Of a stretch of DNA of 54,845 bases, positions 37,502-46,795 are shown in pieces. The notes under the pieces were generated by a model, which made no database searches, was not told the DNA's origin, and worked only from the letters and a program-made list of their open reading frames with translations. Each line of letters opens with the position of its first letter. Within the stretch, counting starts at the first letter, position 1. Origin of the DNA: Vicingaceae bacterium (GTDB taxonomy: Bacteria; Bacteroidota; Bacteroidia; Flavobacteriales_E; Vicingaceae); assembly GCA_028245195.1 (NCBI GenBank), contig JAOKCF010000013.1, positions 1 to 54,845 on the forward strand, given 5' to 3'. The translations under genes and the position numbers were made by a program.

Positions 37502-38868
37502 CAGCCAAAAAGTTGTTGAAATACTTGTTCAATCTTTCCCACCGCTTTTATTTCAATTTTAAAATCTGCAACAATCAACCCTTTTAGGTTGTACTTAGAG
37601 ATGAAAATACTATCGAAACCTAACTTCTGAGCCTCGGCAATTCGCTGTTCAATTTTATTCACTGGTCTAATTTCTCCGGAAAGGCCAACCTCTGCTGAAA
37701 AGCATGTTTTACTATCTATCGGGAAATCTTCGGAAGAGGACAAAACAGCACTTACAACTGCCAAATCTATAGCGGGGTCTTCTACTTTTATCCCTCCGGC
37801 AATGTTTAAAAAAACGTCTTTTGATCCTAGACGAAAACCACAACGTTTCTCTAAAACTGCCAAAAGCATATTTAACCTTCTCAAATCGAACCCTGTTGCT
37901 GAACGTTGAGGTGTTCCGTATGCTGCAGAGCTTACTAACGATTGAATTTCAATTAACATTGGGCGCATGCCTTCCATGCTAGAAGCAATGGCAGAGCCAC
38001 TTAGTTGTTCGTCTCTATTTGAAAGTAGAATTTCTGAAGGATTCTCAACTTCTCTCAAACCGCTGCTTTGCATCTCATAGATACCAATCTCGTTAGTAGG
38101 TCCAAAACGATTTTTAGCTGACCGCAACAAACGATACATGTGATTTCGATCTCCCTCAAATTGTAAAACAACATCTACCATGTGCTCTAATATTTTCGGC
38201 CCTGCGATACTACCTTCTTTGTTAATGTGACCGATTAAAAAAATTGGTGTGCCTGTTTCCTTCGCGAAGCGCATTAATTGAGCCGAACACTCTCTAATTT
38301 GAGAAATACTTCCCGCAGAAGATTCAATGAGCGAAGAGTGTAGCGTTTGAATGCTATCAATAACTACGACATCTGCCTCTGCTTGCCCTAAATGCTGCAA
38401 AATATTTTGAACATTTGTCTCAGCCAGCAAATAACATTTTTGGTTTTCAATGCCAATGCGCTCTGCTCTCATTTTTATCTGCTGCTCACTTTCTTCACCA
38501 GAAATATAAAGCACTTTTATTCCTGGCCATTTCAAAGCCATTTGAAGCAGCAAAGTAGATTTACCTATTCCGGGCTCTCCACCAAATAACTGTAAGGATC
38601 CAGGAACTAGCCCACCCCCTAACACACGATTTAGTTCATTGTCGGGAGTGCGATAACGCACTTCGTTAGTTGTTACCACATCCTGAACCGCTACCGCTTT
38701 TGATTGTCTCTTCTTTGTGGTTCCTGTTGTTGCAGATCCGTTGCTTTCCTTTTGGATTATCTCTTCAACGTAGGTATTCCATTCGTTACAGGAGGGACAT
38801 TTACCAATCCATTTGCTTGCTTGTGCACTGCAATTTTGACAGAAGTATGCTTTTTTAAGTTTCGCCAA
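37501..38868 (-). CDS. radA: DNA repair protein RadA
   Basis: A 455-residue RadA/Sms ATPase that promotes branch migration in recombination. Zinc-finger cysteines are 10, 13, 24 and 27. Walker A GGEPGIGKST is at 96-105, and the RadA-specific KNRFG is near 251. The C-terminal Lon-like domain (FLNIAGGIKVEDPAIDLAV, then EVGLSGEIRPV) follows. The start is TTG at 38868. No in-frame ATG or GTG lies between it and the upstream in-frame stop at 38872, and a later start would lose the zinc finger. It therefore follows the TPR gene by 3 nt. Confidence 0.94.
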   Translation of the reverse strand: MAKLKKAYFCQNCSAQASKWIGKCPSCNEWNTYVEEIIQKESNGSATTGTTKKRQSKAVAVQDVVTTNEVRYRTPDNELNRVLGGGLVPGSLQLFGGEPGIGKSTLLLQMALKWPGIKVLYISGEESEQQIKMRAERIGIENQKCYLLAETNVQNILQHLGQAEADVVVIDSIQTLHSSLIESSAGSISQIRECSAQLMRFAKETGTPIFLIGHINKEGSIAGPKILEHMVDVVLQFEGDRNHMYRLLRSAKNRFGPTNEIGIYEMQSSGLREVENPSEILLSNRDEQLSGSAIASSMEGMRPMLIEIQSLVSSAAYGTPQRSATGFDLRRLNMLLAVLEKRCGFRLGSKDVFLNIAGGIKVEDPAIDLAVVSAVLSSSEDFPIDSKTCFSAEVGLSGEIRPVNKIEQRIAEAQKLGFDSIFISKYNLKGLIVADFKIEIKAVGKIEQVFQQLFG

Positions 38869-38871
38869 TTT

Positions 38872-39702
38872 TTAAAATACTATATCAATTTTCTTCCGTG
38901 GTTTTGTTGTTGATCCGCAAAAGTCTTTAAGGTTTGACTTTGCCTTTTCATTGCCCAGATTGGCGGCTTTTGACCAGTCGCTGCAAGCTTGCACCTTGTT
39001 TTTAACTCATAATAAGCTTCCCCTCTATAGAAGTAGGCCTTATCTAATTTTGCATCACGACTTTCAATAATAATATCAAAATCTTTTATTGATTCTTGAA
39101 ATTCATTTTGAGCTAATTTAGAAAGATCGATATTCATTCTTCCATTTTCTAATTTTGGATCTTTTGATAATGCTAATTCAAAATCCTTAGCCCCACCTTC
39201 AAAGTTTTTTAATTCTGCTTTTAAAGCACCTCTATTGTATGTTGCTGCTGCATAGTCAGGCTTTAATTCAGTGGCTTCCTTGTACGATTCAATAGAAGTT
39301 CTGTATCGTGATAATTCGTAATTGCATAACTCTTTAAAGTAATGTGCTTCAGGATTATTTTCATTCAACTTCAGTGATTGATCAAAGTCTTTCAATACTT
39401 TATTATACAAGCTCAAAAATACTAATACAACGCCCCTATCAAAATATAACTCAGCGTCTGAATTGTTCAACTTTTCAGCAACATTATATTGCTCAACTGC
39501 CTTCGAAAAAAAATCTTGTTTATGCAAAGAATTAGCGTAACCTAGCTGTAATTTATAATCGTCTGGGTTTTGCTTTAACGCTTGTTTAAACGCAGCAGCG
39601 GACTCCTTGTATTTTTTTGCTTGGTACAACTCTTCTCCGCTATTTTGCGCAAAAACGGATAGTCCTAAAAGCAGAAAGAATGAAAAAGTAGCATGTTTCA
39701 TA
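38872..39702 (-). CDS. TPR-repeat secreted protein, apparent frameshift near its 3' end
   Basis: From ATG 39702 the protein has a signal peptide (to SVFAQ) and TPR units through most of its length (ELYQAKKYKESAAAFKQAL, AELYFDRGVV, AATYNRGALKAELKNFEGG). As written, the frame runs on to 38880 with a sequence unlike a TPR (KLAATGQKPPIWAMK). Adding one T to the T5 run at 38999-39003 restores the classic end ACSDWSKAANLGNEKAKS and a stop at 38872-38874, 3 nt before radA. I give the coordinates of this repaired gene. The lesion is probably a homopolymer error. TPR proteins mediate protein-protein contacts; the partner is unknown. Confidence 0.75.
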
Positions 39703-39708
39703 ATTTTA

Positions 39709-40200
39709 TTATTTTCTAGCTTTTTCCACAATTTTGGATGTCGAGAAACCTTCTAAAAAGTCAATTGTCCTAACTTCTCCTCCTTTTTCAGTTACAAACT
39801 CATATCCAACAATTTTATGAATTTTATAATCGCTTCCCTTTACCAAAATGTGCGGGTTTACTTCTTTTATTAATCCCAAAGGAGTGTCCTCATCAAACAA
39901 TATCACTAAATCTACTAAATGCAACGCAGCAAGTATTATAGCTCTTGAATTTTCATCCTGAATAGGTCTATTCTTATCCTTACCTAATCTCCTAACAGAA
40001 TTATCTGAATTCACCCCGACTACAAGTTTTGTCCCTAGGTCTGCAGCTTTTGACAAATAATCTACATGCCCTTGGTGCAAGATATCAAAGCAGCCATTAG
40101 TAAACACAACTTTCTCCCCTTTCAACCCCCAACGATTGACAATAAAGCTGAGATCTTCTCGCTCTGCGATTCTATTTTTAATTACTTGTAGCGCTTTCAA
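39709..40200 (-). CDS. rfaE2: D-glycero-beta-D-manno-heptose 1-phosphate adenylyltransferase
   Basis: A 163-residue nucleotidyltransferase of the RfaE domain II type. The motif VFTNGCFDILHQGHVDYL holds the HxGH site. GVNSDNSVRRLGKDKNRPI and the later LVKGSDYKIHKIVGYE complete the signature. It activates heptose for lipopolysaccharide core synthesis. In E. coli this is the C-terminal half of HldE; here it stands alone and no kinase half is in the window. Its start lies inside the 3' end of the flippase-like gene (23 bp overlap). Confidence 0.93.
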   Translation of the reverse strand: MKALQVIKNRIAEREDLSFIVNRWGLKGEKVVFTNGCFDILHQGHVDYLSKAADLGTKLVVGVNSDNSVRRLGKDKNRPIQDENSRAIILAALHLVDLVILFDEDTPLGLIKEVNPHILVKGSDYKIHKIVGYEFVTEKGGEVRTIDFLEGFSTSKIVEKARK

Positions 40201-41185
40201 TTTTTTTATTTCGGTTTACAAAACTCAAAAGTGGGATACTCGCCATACCTAATACTATAACCATTAATGTTTGCGACGTCCAAAGAATCCAACCCAAGGC
40301 TAACGCTCCTGATTTTGATACCCCATATAGTAAAAGTGTATTCATTATTGCCAATGGAAAGACACCTAATCCCCCTTGCACAAAAACAATCGCCAAACTT
40401 CCCATAACAAAGGAGGCCACAATTCCGGCTAAAGGAACAGAGGAGGTTTCTTCTAAACAAAAGAAGCACACCCAAAACATTCCTACGTACATGATCCATA
40501 TAAATGCTGTGTGCATTAAAAAGTATCCTTTATTTTCCATTTTCACAATAGAAATCAACCCTTCAAATATTCCTCTAACCAATTCCCTTATTTTCCGGGA
40601 AATTGGGTTGTCTGATTTAGATAACATTAGGAAGAATAACGCTACTAATCCTGCAATTGCTACCCCAGCTATGATTAGAATTTTCTCTATTGAAATGTTT
40701 CCAGAGCCTTGTTCCAAGTAACCAAAGAGTAATTCTTTCAACATATCAAATTCAACAAATACTATTCCCGCCATGATTGAACCTAAAATTACCAAGTCTG
40801 CCACTCGCTCTGCTACGATAGTTCCAAAAAGCTTATTAAAAGGTAAACCCTCGTATTTACCTAACAACCCTGGCCTAGTGACTTCCCCCAATCTTGGTAG
40901 CGCCAAATTTGCGACATAACCAATCATAACAGTAAAAAAACTATTCCAGAATCCAGGTGTCTTTCCAAGTGGTTGAATGGTATATTTCCAACGAATTGCC
41001 CTGCTCATATGACTTAACACACCAAAGGAAATAGAAAGAAAAATCCAAAAATAATTAGCTTTTGCGAAAGAGGTATATAGCTCTTCTTTCTCTTGTTGGG
41101 TTAAGTCTTTAAAAACATACCATATAAGGAATGCTCCAAATGCCAGAGGGAGGGCTATTTTCAGAAAGGAGAGAATTGATTTCAA
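40178..41185 (-). CDS. Flippase-like / lysylphosphatidylglycerol synthase TM-region protein
   Basis: A 335-residue protein with about eight membrane segments, of the UPF0104 / LPG-synthase transmembrane family. Typical pieces are MSRAIRWKYTIQPLGK, then GYVANLALPRLGEVTRPGLL, then LGVFPLAIMNTLLLYGVS. Relatives include the flippase half of MprF and putative glycolipid translocators; the lipid moved here is unknown. It sits between panC and rfaE2 with tight spacing (23 bp gap, 23 bp overlap), so probably one operon. A panD gene that often lies near panC in Bacteroidota is not present here. Confidence 0.85.
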   Translation of the reverse strand: MKSILSFLKIALPLAFGAFLIWYVFKDLTQQEKEELYTSFAKANYFWIFLSISFGVLSHMSRAIRWKYTIQPLGKTPGFWNSFFTVMIGYVANLALPRLGEVTRPGLLGKYEGLPFNKLFGTIVAERVADLVILGSIMAGIVFVEFDMLKELLFGYLEQGSGNISIEKILIIAGVAIAGLVALFFLMLSKSDNPISRKIRELVRGIFEGLISIVKMENKGYFLMHTAFIWIMYVGMFWVCFFCLEETSSVPLAGIVASFVMGSLAIVFVQGGLGVFPLAIMNTLLLYGVSKSGALALGWILWTSQTLMVIVLGMASIPLLSFVNRNKKIESATSN

Positions 41186-41208
41186 ATAAATAGTTTTATA
41201 AGGCGAAT

Positions 41209-42048
41209 TTAGGGATTTAATGACATATTATCGATTAAGCGGACGCCCTCTAAATGAACCACAACAAAGGCCCTAGGATACTTGCTTTCTTCCCACTTTT
41301 CTATTCGTTCAAAACTGTCTTCATCTACTATTTCAAAATATTCAACTTCAAATCTTTGTTCCAACTTAGCAATCGCCATCTCAACTAATGTCTGAGGATC
41401 AAAAATTGAAGTGTTATTTAAACAAAAAATTAATGCATCGTATACACCAGACGCAGTCAGTTGACCTTCTTCAGACAACCTTAAGTTCCTAGAACTTAAT
41501 GCCAATCCACTTTCCGCCCTAACCGTTTTACAAACAACAACTTGAATGAGTAGTTTTTCCAATTTAACTAACCACTTTATGATCGCTAATTGCTGAAAAT
41601 CTTTCTCACCAAAATAAGCGTTATCAGGTGTGACAACTAAAAACAGTTCCTTCACAACAGTCGCCACTCCCTCAAAATGACCCGGTCTAAACTGAGCTTC
41701 CATTACTTCACCCAATACTCCAAAGTCGTACTTGTTTATTTTAACCCCGTCGTAAAATACATCGGATTCAGGGGTAAAAACGATATGGCAGCCCACATTT
41801 CTAAGTAACTCAAGATCGTTTTCTAAGGTATTCGGGTAATTATCTAAATCTTCTTTTTTATTAAACTGCAGAGGGTTCACGAAAATAGAGCACACAGTCT
41901 TATCATTTTCTAACAAAGAGCGACGCACCAACTCTTTATGTCCTTCGTGCAATACTCCCATAGTGGGCACAAATCCAATCTTATATTTCTTGCTCTTCCA
42001 GATTTGAATCGCTTTTTTTAGCTTTTCTTTAATTTCAATTCTTTCCAT
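41209..42048 (-). CDS. panC: Pantoate-beta-alanine ligase
   Basis: A 279-residue ligase joining pantoate and beta-alanine with ATP in pantothenate (CoA precursor) synthesis. Motifs: GFVPTMGVLHEGHKELVR (HxGH), SIFVNPLQFNKKEDLDNYP, PGHFEGVATVV, NAYFGEKDFQQL and LALSSRNLRLS. I use ATG 42048 (MERIEIKEK); an in-frame ATG at 42066 is possible. It is the first gene of the minus-strand cluster and is divergent from the glycogen-synthase-like gene. Confidence 0.94.
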   Translation of the reverse strand: MERIEIKEKLKKAIQIWKSKKYKIGFVPTMGVLHEGHKELVRRSLLENDKTVCSIFVNPLQFNKKEDLDNYPNTLENDLELLRNVGCHIVFTPESDVFYDGVKINKYDFGVLGEVMEAQFRPGHFEGVATVVKELFLVVTPDNAYFGEKDFQQLAIIKWLVKLEKLLIQVVVCKTVRAESGLALSSRNLRLSEEGQLTASGVYDALIFCLNNTSIFDPQTLVEMAIAKLEQRFEVEYFEIVDEDSFERIEKWEESKYPRAFVVVHLEGVRLIDNMSLNP

Positions 42049-42121
42049 CAACTTATATTGCTTCAAAAATAGTGTTTCAATACAAATCTGAACATTTTCC
42101 GGCTCCTACAAAGAGAAATGC

Positions 42122-42153
42122 TTGTGTATGTCCTTTATTTTTCCGTAATTTTG
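42122..42153 (+). promoter_or_regulatory. Promoter TTG-N21-TAATTTTG upstream of the glycogen-synthase-like gene
   Basis: TTG at 42122-42124, 21 nt, TAATTTTG at 42146-42153, and the ATG 28 nt later. It matches the Bacteroidota -33/-7 consensus and has the same spacing as the rnr promoter. Confidence 0.65.
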
Positions 42154-42181
42154 TAAAGCTTTATTAATTAATATCCCACAT

Positions 42182-42994
42182 ATGAGTAAGAAAAGAATTC
42201 TTTACATCTCTCAAGAAATTACTCCTTATCTACCACAAAACCATCTTTCTAATGTAGGCAGAAACTTACCTCAACACATACAAGAAAAAGGAAAGGAAAT
42301 TAGAACCTTCATGCCAAAGTTTGGATGTATTAACGAAAGAAGAAATCAACTACATGAGGTGATTCGCCTTTCTGGAATGAACTTAATTATTGATGATAAT
42401 GATCATCCATTAATTATCAAGGTAGCTTCAATCCAACCTGCAAGAATGCAGGTGTATTTTATCGACAACGAGGACTACTTTCAACGAAAAGCAATTTTAA
42501 AAGATACTGAAGGGACTTTCTTTGAGGACAATGATGAAAGAGCCATCTTCTTTTGCAGAGGAGTATTAGAAACTGTAAAGAAATTAGGTTGGGCTCCCGA
42601 TTTAATTCATTGCCACGGCTGGATGACAAGTCTTATTCCGTTATATCTTAAAACATCATATAAAGACGAACCTCTTTTTGAAAACTCGAAAGTAATTACT
42701 TCAATTTACAATGATTGTTTTGAAGGTAGTTTAGATGAGAGTTTCTCGAAAAAAGCAATGATGGATGGAGTGTCTGATGATGATCTAAAAAACTTTGTTA
42801 CACCTACTCATTCTAGTTTATGTTCTGCAGCAGCCTCTTGGTCGGATGGTGTCATTGTTGGTGAAGAAGGTGCAGAAAAAATAATTGAGAATATTAACAA
42901 ACCAACATTACAATATCAAGGGGTAGATTATATTGATGCTTTCAATGACTTTTACGAGGAGATATTAGCTGAAGAAGTAGTATTGGCAGAATAA
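42182..42994 (+). CDS. Half-length glycogen/starch-synthase-like protein (GT5 N-terminal domain only)
   Basis: A 270-residue protein resembling only the N-terminal Rossmann half of ADP-glucose glycogen synthases: KRILYISQEITPYL, then NVGRNLPQHIQEKGKEIRTF, then DLIHCHGWMTSLIPLYL. The C-terminal nucleotide-sugar-binding half is missing, and the start motif lacks the usual KxGGLxDV form. It is therefore unlikely to make glycogen alone. A similar short protein recurs next to panC and DUF4270 genes in Bacteroidota, which suggests a conserved envelope role. The tail is acidic. It is followed by the DUF4270 gene, 31 bp to its likely ATG. Confidence 0.8.
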   Translation: MSKKRILYISQEITPYLPQNHLSNVGRNLPQHIQEKGKEIRTFMPKFGCINERRNQLHEVIRLSGMNLIIDDNDHPLIIKVASIQPARMQVYFIDNEDYFQRKAILKDTEGTFFEDNDERAIFFCRGVLETVKKLGWAPDLIHCHGWMTSLIPLYLKTSYKDEPLFENSKVITSIYNDCFEGSLDESFSKKAMMDGVSDDDLKNFVTPTHSSLCSAAASWSDGVIVGEEGAEKIIENINKPTLQYQGVDYIDAFNDFYEEILAEEVVLAE

Positions 42995-43025
42995 TTTCAT
43001 GAAAGAAAATAATCCATTTTATAAA

Positions 43026-44357
43026 ATGCGGAAAGTGTTAATCCTTTCCGCATCTTTTTTGCTCTTGCTCCAAGCATGCAAAAAAGATGGCGAACTAGTC
43101 CCGGAATTCGAAGAAAACACCATCTTTTATTTCTTTAGTGATACTACCAAAATTGTTACTGAAGTAAAGCGCAGCGACCCTCTTGAGGTAGCCGCAACTC
43201 AAATTCCAACCGGGTTAGTGGGAGAATATAGAGACTCCTCATTTGGGTATACTAAATCCATTATTCAAATTCAACCTTTACTTTCCACAAATTCACTTGT
43301 TTTTAGTGATAGTGTTAATACGGTAGAGGTAGACTCCGTGATTCTAAGTCTTGAATATGGCGGCTATTTCGGAGATACTAGTATTGCGCAAACTTTTGAC
43401 GTTTTTCGGATAGATGAAGAATTAGACAGTGCAACATATCGTTCTAACACGAATATAGCAGTACAATCTACTCCTTTAGCATCTCATAACTTTATCCCAA
43501 ATCCGACAAAAAAGACCTTTATTTTGCAGCCAAATAATTTTGGAACAAGCGAACTTATTGAGGTTAGTTCTCAATTAAGAATAAACTTAGGGAAAGCATT
43601 GGGAGATGAAATTATAGCAAAGCAAGGAAGCAATGAGCTGGCAAACGATACAAGTTTTATAAGGTTCTTTAAGGGGTTGCAAATTATCCCCCAAAACAAC
43701 CCAAGCATAACGGATAATGAAGCGGCAATTCTGTATTTTAGGTTGACTGCTACGAATACCAAAATGACTATTTATTACACTGACACGAGAGCTAATGATA
43801 CGACTCAAAAGGCTGTTGACTTTCCTGTAAATATAAACAGTGTGCGATTCAGCACATTTGAGCACGACTACACCGGAAGTGCTGCAGAAACCGCTTTACA
43901 AACACAAAATACAAACTTTGCCTTTGCTCAGGCTATGGCAGGACTTGAAACAGTTATTAAGTTTCCTGATTTAAAATCACAACTTGGGGGTAAAGTCTTA
44001 GTAAACAAAGCAGAACTTATTATCCCCGCAGTAAATGGAAGCTATTCTGAGAACGTAGGTAAAGCACAAGAAGTTACTGTTGCATCGCGAGATGCAGATG
44101 GAAGGTTTCAATTTATACCTGACGCATTAGTAAATTCTCAATTTTTTGGCGGAGAGTTTGATGCATCAAAAAACGAGTATAAATTAAATATATCCAGATA
44201 TATCCAGAGTTACTTAAATGGTGGCCAGAATGACAATGGGTTAACTTTATTAGTAACGGGAGGCGCTGTAAGTTCAGAACGAGTGGTGGTTTTTAACGAA
44301 AGCAACAGCAGCAACAAAATTAGATTAAATTTATACTATACAAATATTGAACAATAA
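43026..44357 (+). CDS. DUF4270 lipoprotein
   Basis: A 443-residue protein from ATG 43026 with lipobox LLQAC (near residue 17 of MRKVLILSASFLLLLQAC). An ATG at 42999 would add nine residues before the signal and is less likely. The body fits DUF4270: an early VAATQIPTGLVGEYRDSSFG, then VEVDSVILSLEYGG, and a late INISRYIQSYLNGG-type motif (read here as LNISRYIQSYLNGGQ). Its function is unknown to me. The stop codon overlaps the glmS ATG by one base, suggesting translational coupling to cell-wall precursor synthesis. Confidence 0.85.
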   Translation: MRKVLILSASFLLLLQACKKDGELVPEFEENTIFYFFSDTTKIVTEVKRSDPLEVAATQIPTGLVGEYRDSSFGYTKSIIQIQPLLSTNSLVFSDSVNTVEVDSVILSLEYGGYFGDTSIAQTFDVFRIDEELDSATYRSNTNIAVQSTPLASHNFIPNPTKKTFILQPNNFGTSELIEVSSQLRINLGKALGDEIIAKQGSNELANDTSFIRFFKGLQIIPQNNPSITDNEAAILYFRLTATNTKMTIYYTDTRANDTTQKAVDFPVNINSVRFSTFEHDYTGSAAETALQTQNTNFAFAQAMAGLETVIKFPDLKSQLGGKVLVNKAELIIPAVNGSYSENVGKAQEVTVASRDADGRFQFIPDALVNSQFFGGEFDASKNEYKLNISRYIQSYLNGGQNDNGLTLLVTGGAVSSERVVVFNESNSSNKIRLNLYYTNIEQ

Positions 44358-46195
44358 TGTGTGGAATTGTAGCATATATTGGGTACCGACAAGCTTTCCC
44401 TACTATCTTAAAGGGGCTAAAGAGATTAGAATATAGAGGATACGATAGTGCGGGTATTGCTTTACTAGATAACGATTTGAATCTTTATAAAAAAGCAGGG
44501 AAAGTTTCTAATCTTGAGGAGTTTGCTCAAAACAAAAACTTGAATTCGACGATTGGTATTGGTCATACTAGATGGGCAACTCACGGAGCTCCAAATGACG
44601 TAAACGCACACCCTCACAAAAGTGGGAACGGTAGATTAGCAATCATTCACAATGGAATTATTGAGAATTATGATTCCTTGAAGAAAGAACTAATCAAAAG
44701 AGGTCATACATTCGAAAGTGATACAGATACGGAAGTATTGATTCATTTGATTGAAGACATCATTGATAAAGAAAATGTTTCTTTAGAAGAAGCCGTGCGT
44801 TATTCCTTAAATGAAGTAATTGGCGCATATGCTATTGTCATCATTGATAAGGAGAACCCAGATAAATTAATTGCTGCTAGAAATAGCAGCCCTCTTGTAA
44901 TTGGAATTGGAAAAGATGAATTCTTTATAGCTTCTGATGCGACACCCATTATTGAATTTACAAAGAACGTTGTCTATTTGGACGATGAACAAGTTGCAAT
45001 TATAGAGAGAGGTGAAGAAATTAAGATTGTTGACATAGCTAATAAAGCAATTACCCCTTACATTCAAGAGTTAGAAATGAACTTGGAAGCCATAGAAAAA
45101 GGTGGCTACAAACATTTCATGTTAAAAGAAATATACGAGCAACCGCAATCTATTCGAGCTAGTATGTTGGGGCGCTTAAATTCAAAAACAGGCAAAATCA
45201 CATTAGCCGGTGTAGAAGAGTTTGAGTCAAAATTCTTAAATGCTGATAGGATTATATTTGTTGCCTGCGGCACATCATGGCACTCAGCCTTGGTTGGTGA
45301 ATATATGATTGAAGATTTAGCACGAATACCTGTTGAAGTTGAATATGCCTCTGAGTTTCGATATCGAAATCCTATTATTTCTGAAAAAGACATTGTCATT
45401 TCCATTAGTCAATCTGGAGAAACTGCCGATACATTAGCCGCTCTTGAGTTAGCAAAAGAAAAGGGCGCTACGATCTATGGTATCTGCAATGTAATAGGCT
45501 CCTCCATTGCTAGGGCAACTGATGCGGGGTCTTATACCCACGCAGGTCCTGAAATAGGAGTTGCATCAACAAAAGCGTTTACTGCTCAAATTACAATTTT
45601 GGCCTTAATGGCGTTAACTCTTGCTCAAAAGAAGGGTAGCATTACTAAAACACGCTACCAAGAACTAACGAATCAGTTAAATGATATTCCAAACTTAGTA
45701 GAGAAAGTATTAGAGTCAAATGAGCAAATTAAATACATTGCAGAGCAATATAAAGACGCCGCTAACTTCTTATATCTAGGAAGAGGGTATAACTTTCCTG
45801 TCGCCTTAGAAGGTGCTTTAAAATTGAAAGAAATTTCCTACATCCATGCTGAAGGATACCCTGCCGCCGAGATGAAACATGGGCCTATTGCTTTGATCGA
45901 TGAGAACATGCCAGTTGTTGCTATTGCTACGAGAATTGCCAACTATCAAAAAGTAGTAAGTAATATTCAAGAAGTAAAAGCGAGGAACGGGAATATTATT
46001 GGCATTGTAACTAAAGGTGACGAAGCTGTTAGAGCAATATCTGAACACGTTATAGAAATCCCTGAGACCGACGAGTTTTTAGATCCGTTGATTTCAGTTA
46101 TACCGTTGCAATTACTTTCTTATCACATTGCAGTAATGAGAGGGTGTAATGTGGACCAGCCGAGAAACTTAGCAAAGTCGGTAACAGTGGAGTAG
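44357..46195 (+). CDS. glmS: Glutamine-fructose-6-phosphate aminotransferase
   Basis: A 612-residue isomerizing glucosamine-6-phosphate synthase. The N-terminal glutaminase has nucleophile Cys2 (MCGIVAYIG), GHTRWATHG and HNGIIENY. Two SIS isomerase domains follow (CGTSWHSALVGEYM, SISQSGETADTLAAL, YLGRGYNFPVALEGALKLKE, AEMKHGPIALID). It ends with the typical DQPRNLAKSVTVE. It makes glucosamine-6-P for peptidoglycan and LPS. The AT-rich island starts just after its stop; the 3' end of glmS is a known integration hot spot (Tn7). Confidence 0.97.
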   Translation: MCGIVAYIGYRQAFPTILKGLKRLEYRGYDSAGIALLDNDLNLYKKAGKVSNLEEFAQNKNLNSTIGIGHTRWATHGAPNDVNAHPHKSGNGRLAIIHNGIIENYDSLKKELIKRGHTFESDTDTEVLIHLIEDIIDKENVSLEEAVRYSLNEVIGAYAIVIIDKENPDKLIAARNSSPLVIGIGKDEFFIASDATPIIEFTKNVVYLDDEQVAIIERGEEIKIVDIANKAITPYIQELEMNLEAIEKGGYKHFMLKEIYEQPQSIRASMLGRLNSKTGKITLAGVEEFESKFLNADRIIFVACGTSWHSALVGEYMIEDLARIPVEVEYASEFRYRNPIISEKDIVISISQSGETADTLAALELAKEKGATIYGICNVIGSSIARATDAGSYTHAGPEIGVASTKAFTAQITILALMALTLAQKKGSITKTRYQELTNQLNDIPNLVEKVLESNEQIKYIAEQYKDAANFLYLGRGYNFPVALEGALKLKEISYIHAEGYPAAEMKHGPIALIDENMPVVAIATRIANYQKVVSNIQEVKARNGNIIGIVTKGDEAVRAISEHVIEIPETDEFLDPLISVIPLQLLSYHIAVMRGCNVDQPRNLAKSVTVE

Positions 46196-46266
46196 CAGAA
46201 ACAACCGGTTATCCTTACCCCTTAAAAATCATTGTAAGATTCTCATTTTCAGTAACTACTACCAAA

Positions 46267-46524
46267 TTGTGGGAATCAAATTATAGTGAATATCAACAGT
46301 ATTTATACACCCGAATTTGTGAATATAAACATCATTTTCTTACACCTATAGGGTATAGAAAGATATCTCAAATCTTCAATGAAGAAGGGTTAAAAACACC
46401 TCGAGGAAGTACTTTTAAGAACAATCATATTCACTCTATCTACAAAAAAGGTAAGATTAGAGAGGAAAGAATGAATAGAGAAGATATTGTTGAGGTAGGT
46501 CAGGTTCATATAGAACCTATGTAA
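46267..46524 (+). CDS. Recombinase-like small protein (possible fragment)
   Basis: An 85-codon frame from TTG 46267, with no ATG near the start; the frame is open further upstream. Its core GYRKISQIFNEEGLKTPRGSTFKNNHIHSIYKKGK matches the DNA-binding region of large serine recombinases (the pattern I-x-x-x-LN-x-x-G-x-x-TPRG, then a helix and an IxxIL-like end). No catalytic serine domain is present. It could be a recombinase remnant or a stand-alone DNA-binding protein of the island. It is the first island gene, 71 bp after glmS. Confidence 0.5.
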   Translation: MWESNYSEYQQYLYTRICEYKHHFLTPIGYRKISQIFNEEGLKTPRGSTFKNNHIHSIYKKGKIREERMNREDIVEVGQVHIEPM

Positions 46525-46795
46525 CTCCTCATTTATAACAAACTCACATAACGTTATCCCCTACTCCACTTTTTAGGATTATCCCCAACCTCCTTCAATC
46601 CCTTACCCCCCGTTTGAACATCTCTCAGAAAATAAATTGATAAATTCTGTGAGTTTTTATGTTTAATCGTTTTACTCCAATACTTATTGGTAGTGAACAA
46701 TCCAAATCCTACAGTTAGTAGGTACTAATTAAAAATTATTTATAAGGAATAAACCCAGTAATGGGATTGATATTCTTATACCCAATAACAACAAG
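46525..46795. other. Hairpin-rich spacer before the Rep gene, candidate origin
   Basis: 270 bp without a gene. Inverted repeats: CTCTCAGAA...TTCTGTGAG (46624-46652, imperfect), CCAATA-CT-TATTGG (46677-46690) and CCCA-GTAA-TGGG (46754-46765). HUH Rep proteins nick at hairpins usually placed beside their own gene, so this is where an origin would be expected. I cannot point to the nick site. Confidence 0.35.

Noticed and set aside
46268..46273. TGTGGG 73 bp after glmS, resembling a Tn7 end at its usual target
   Set aside because: Only six bases match, it lies inside an open frame, and no TnsABCD-like gene is visible. Placement after glmS is kept as context only.
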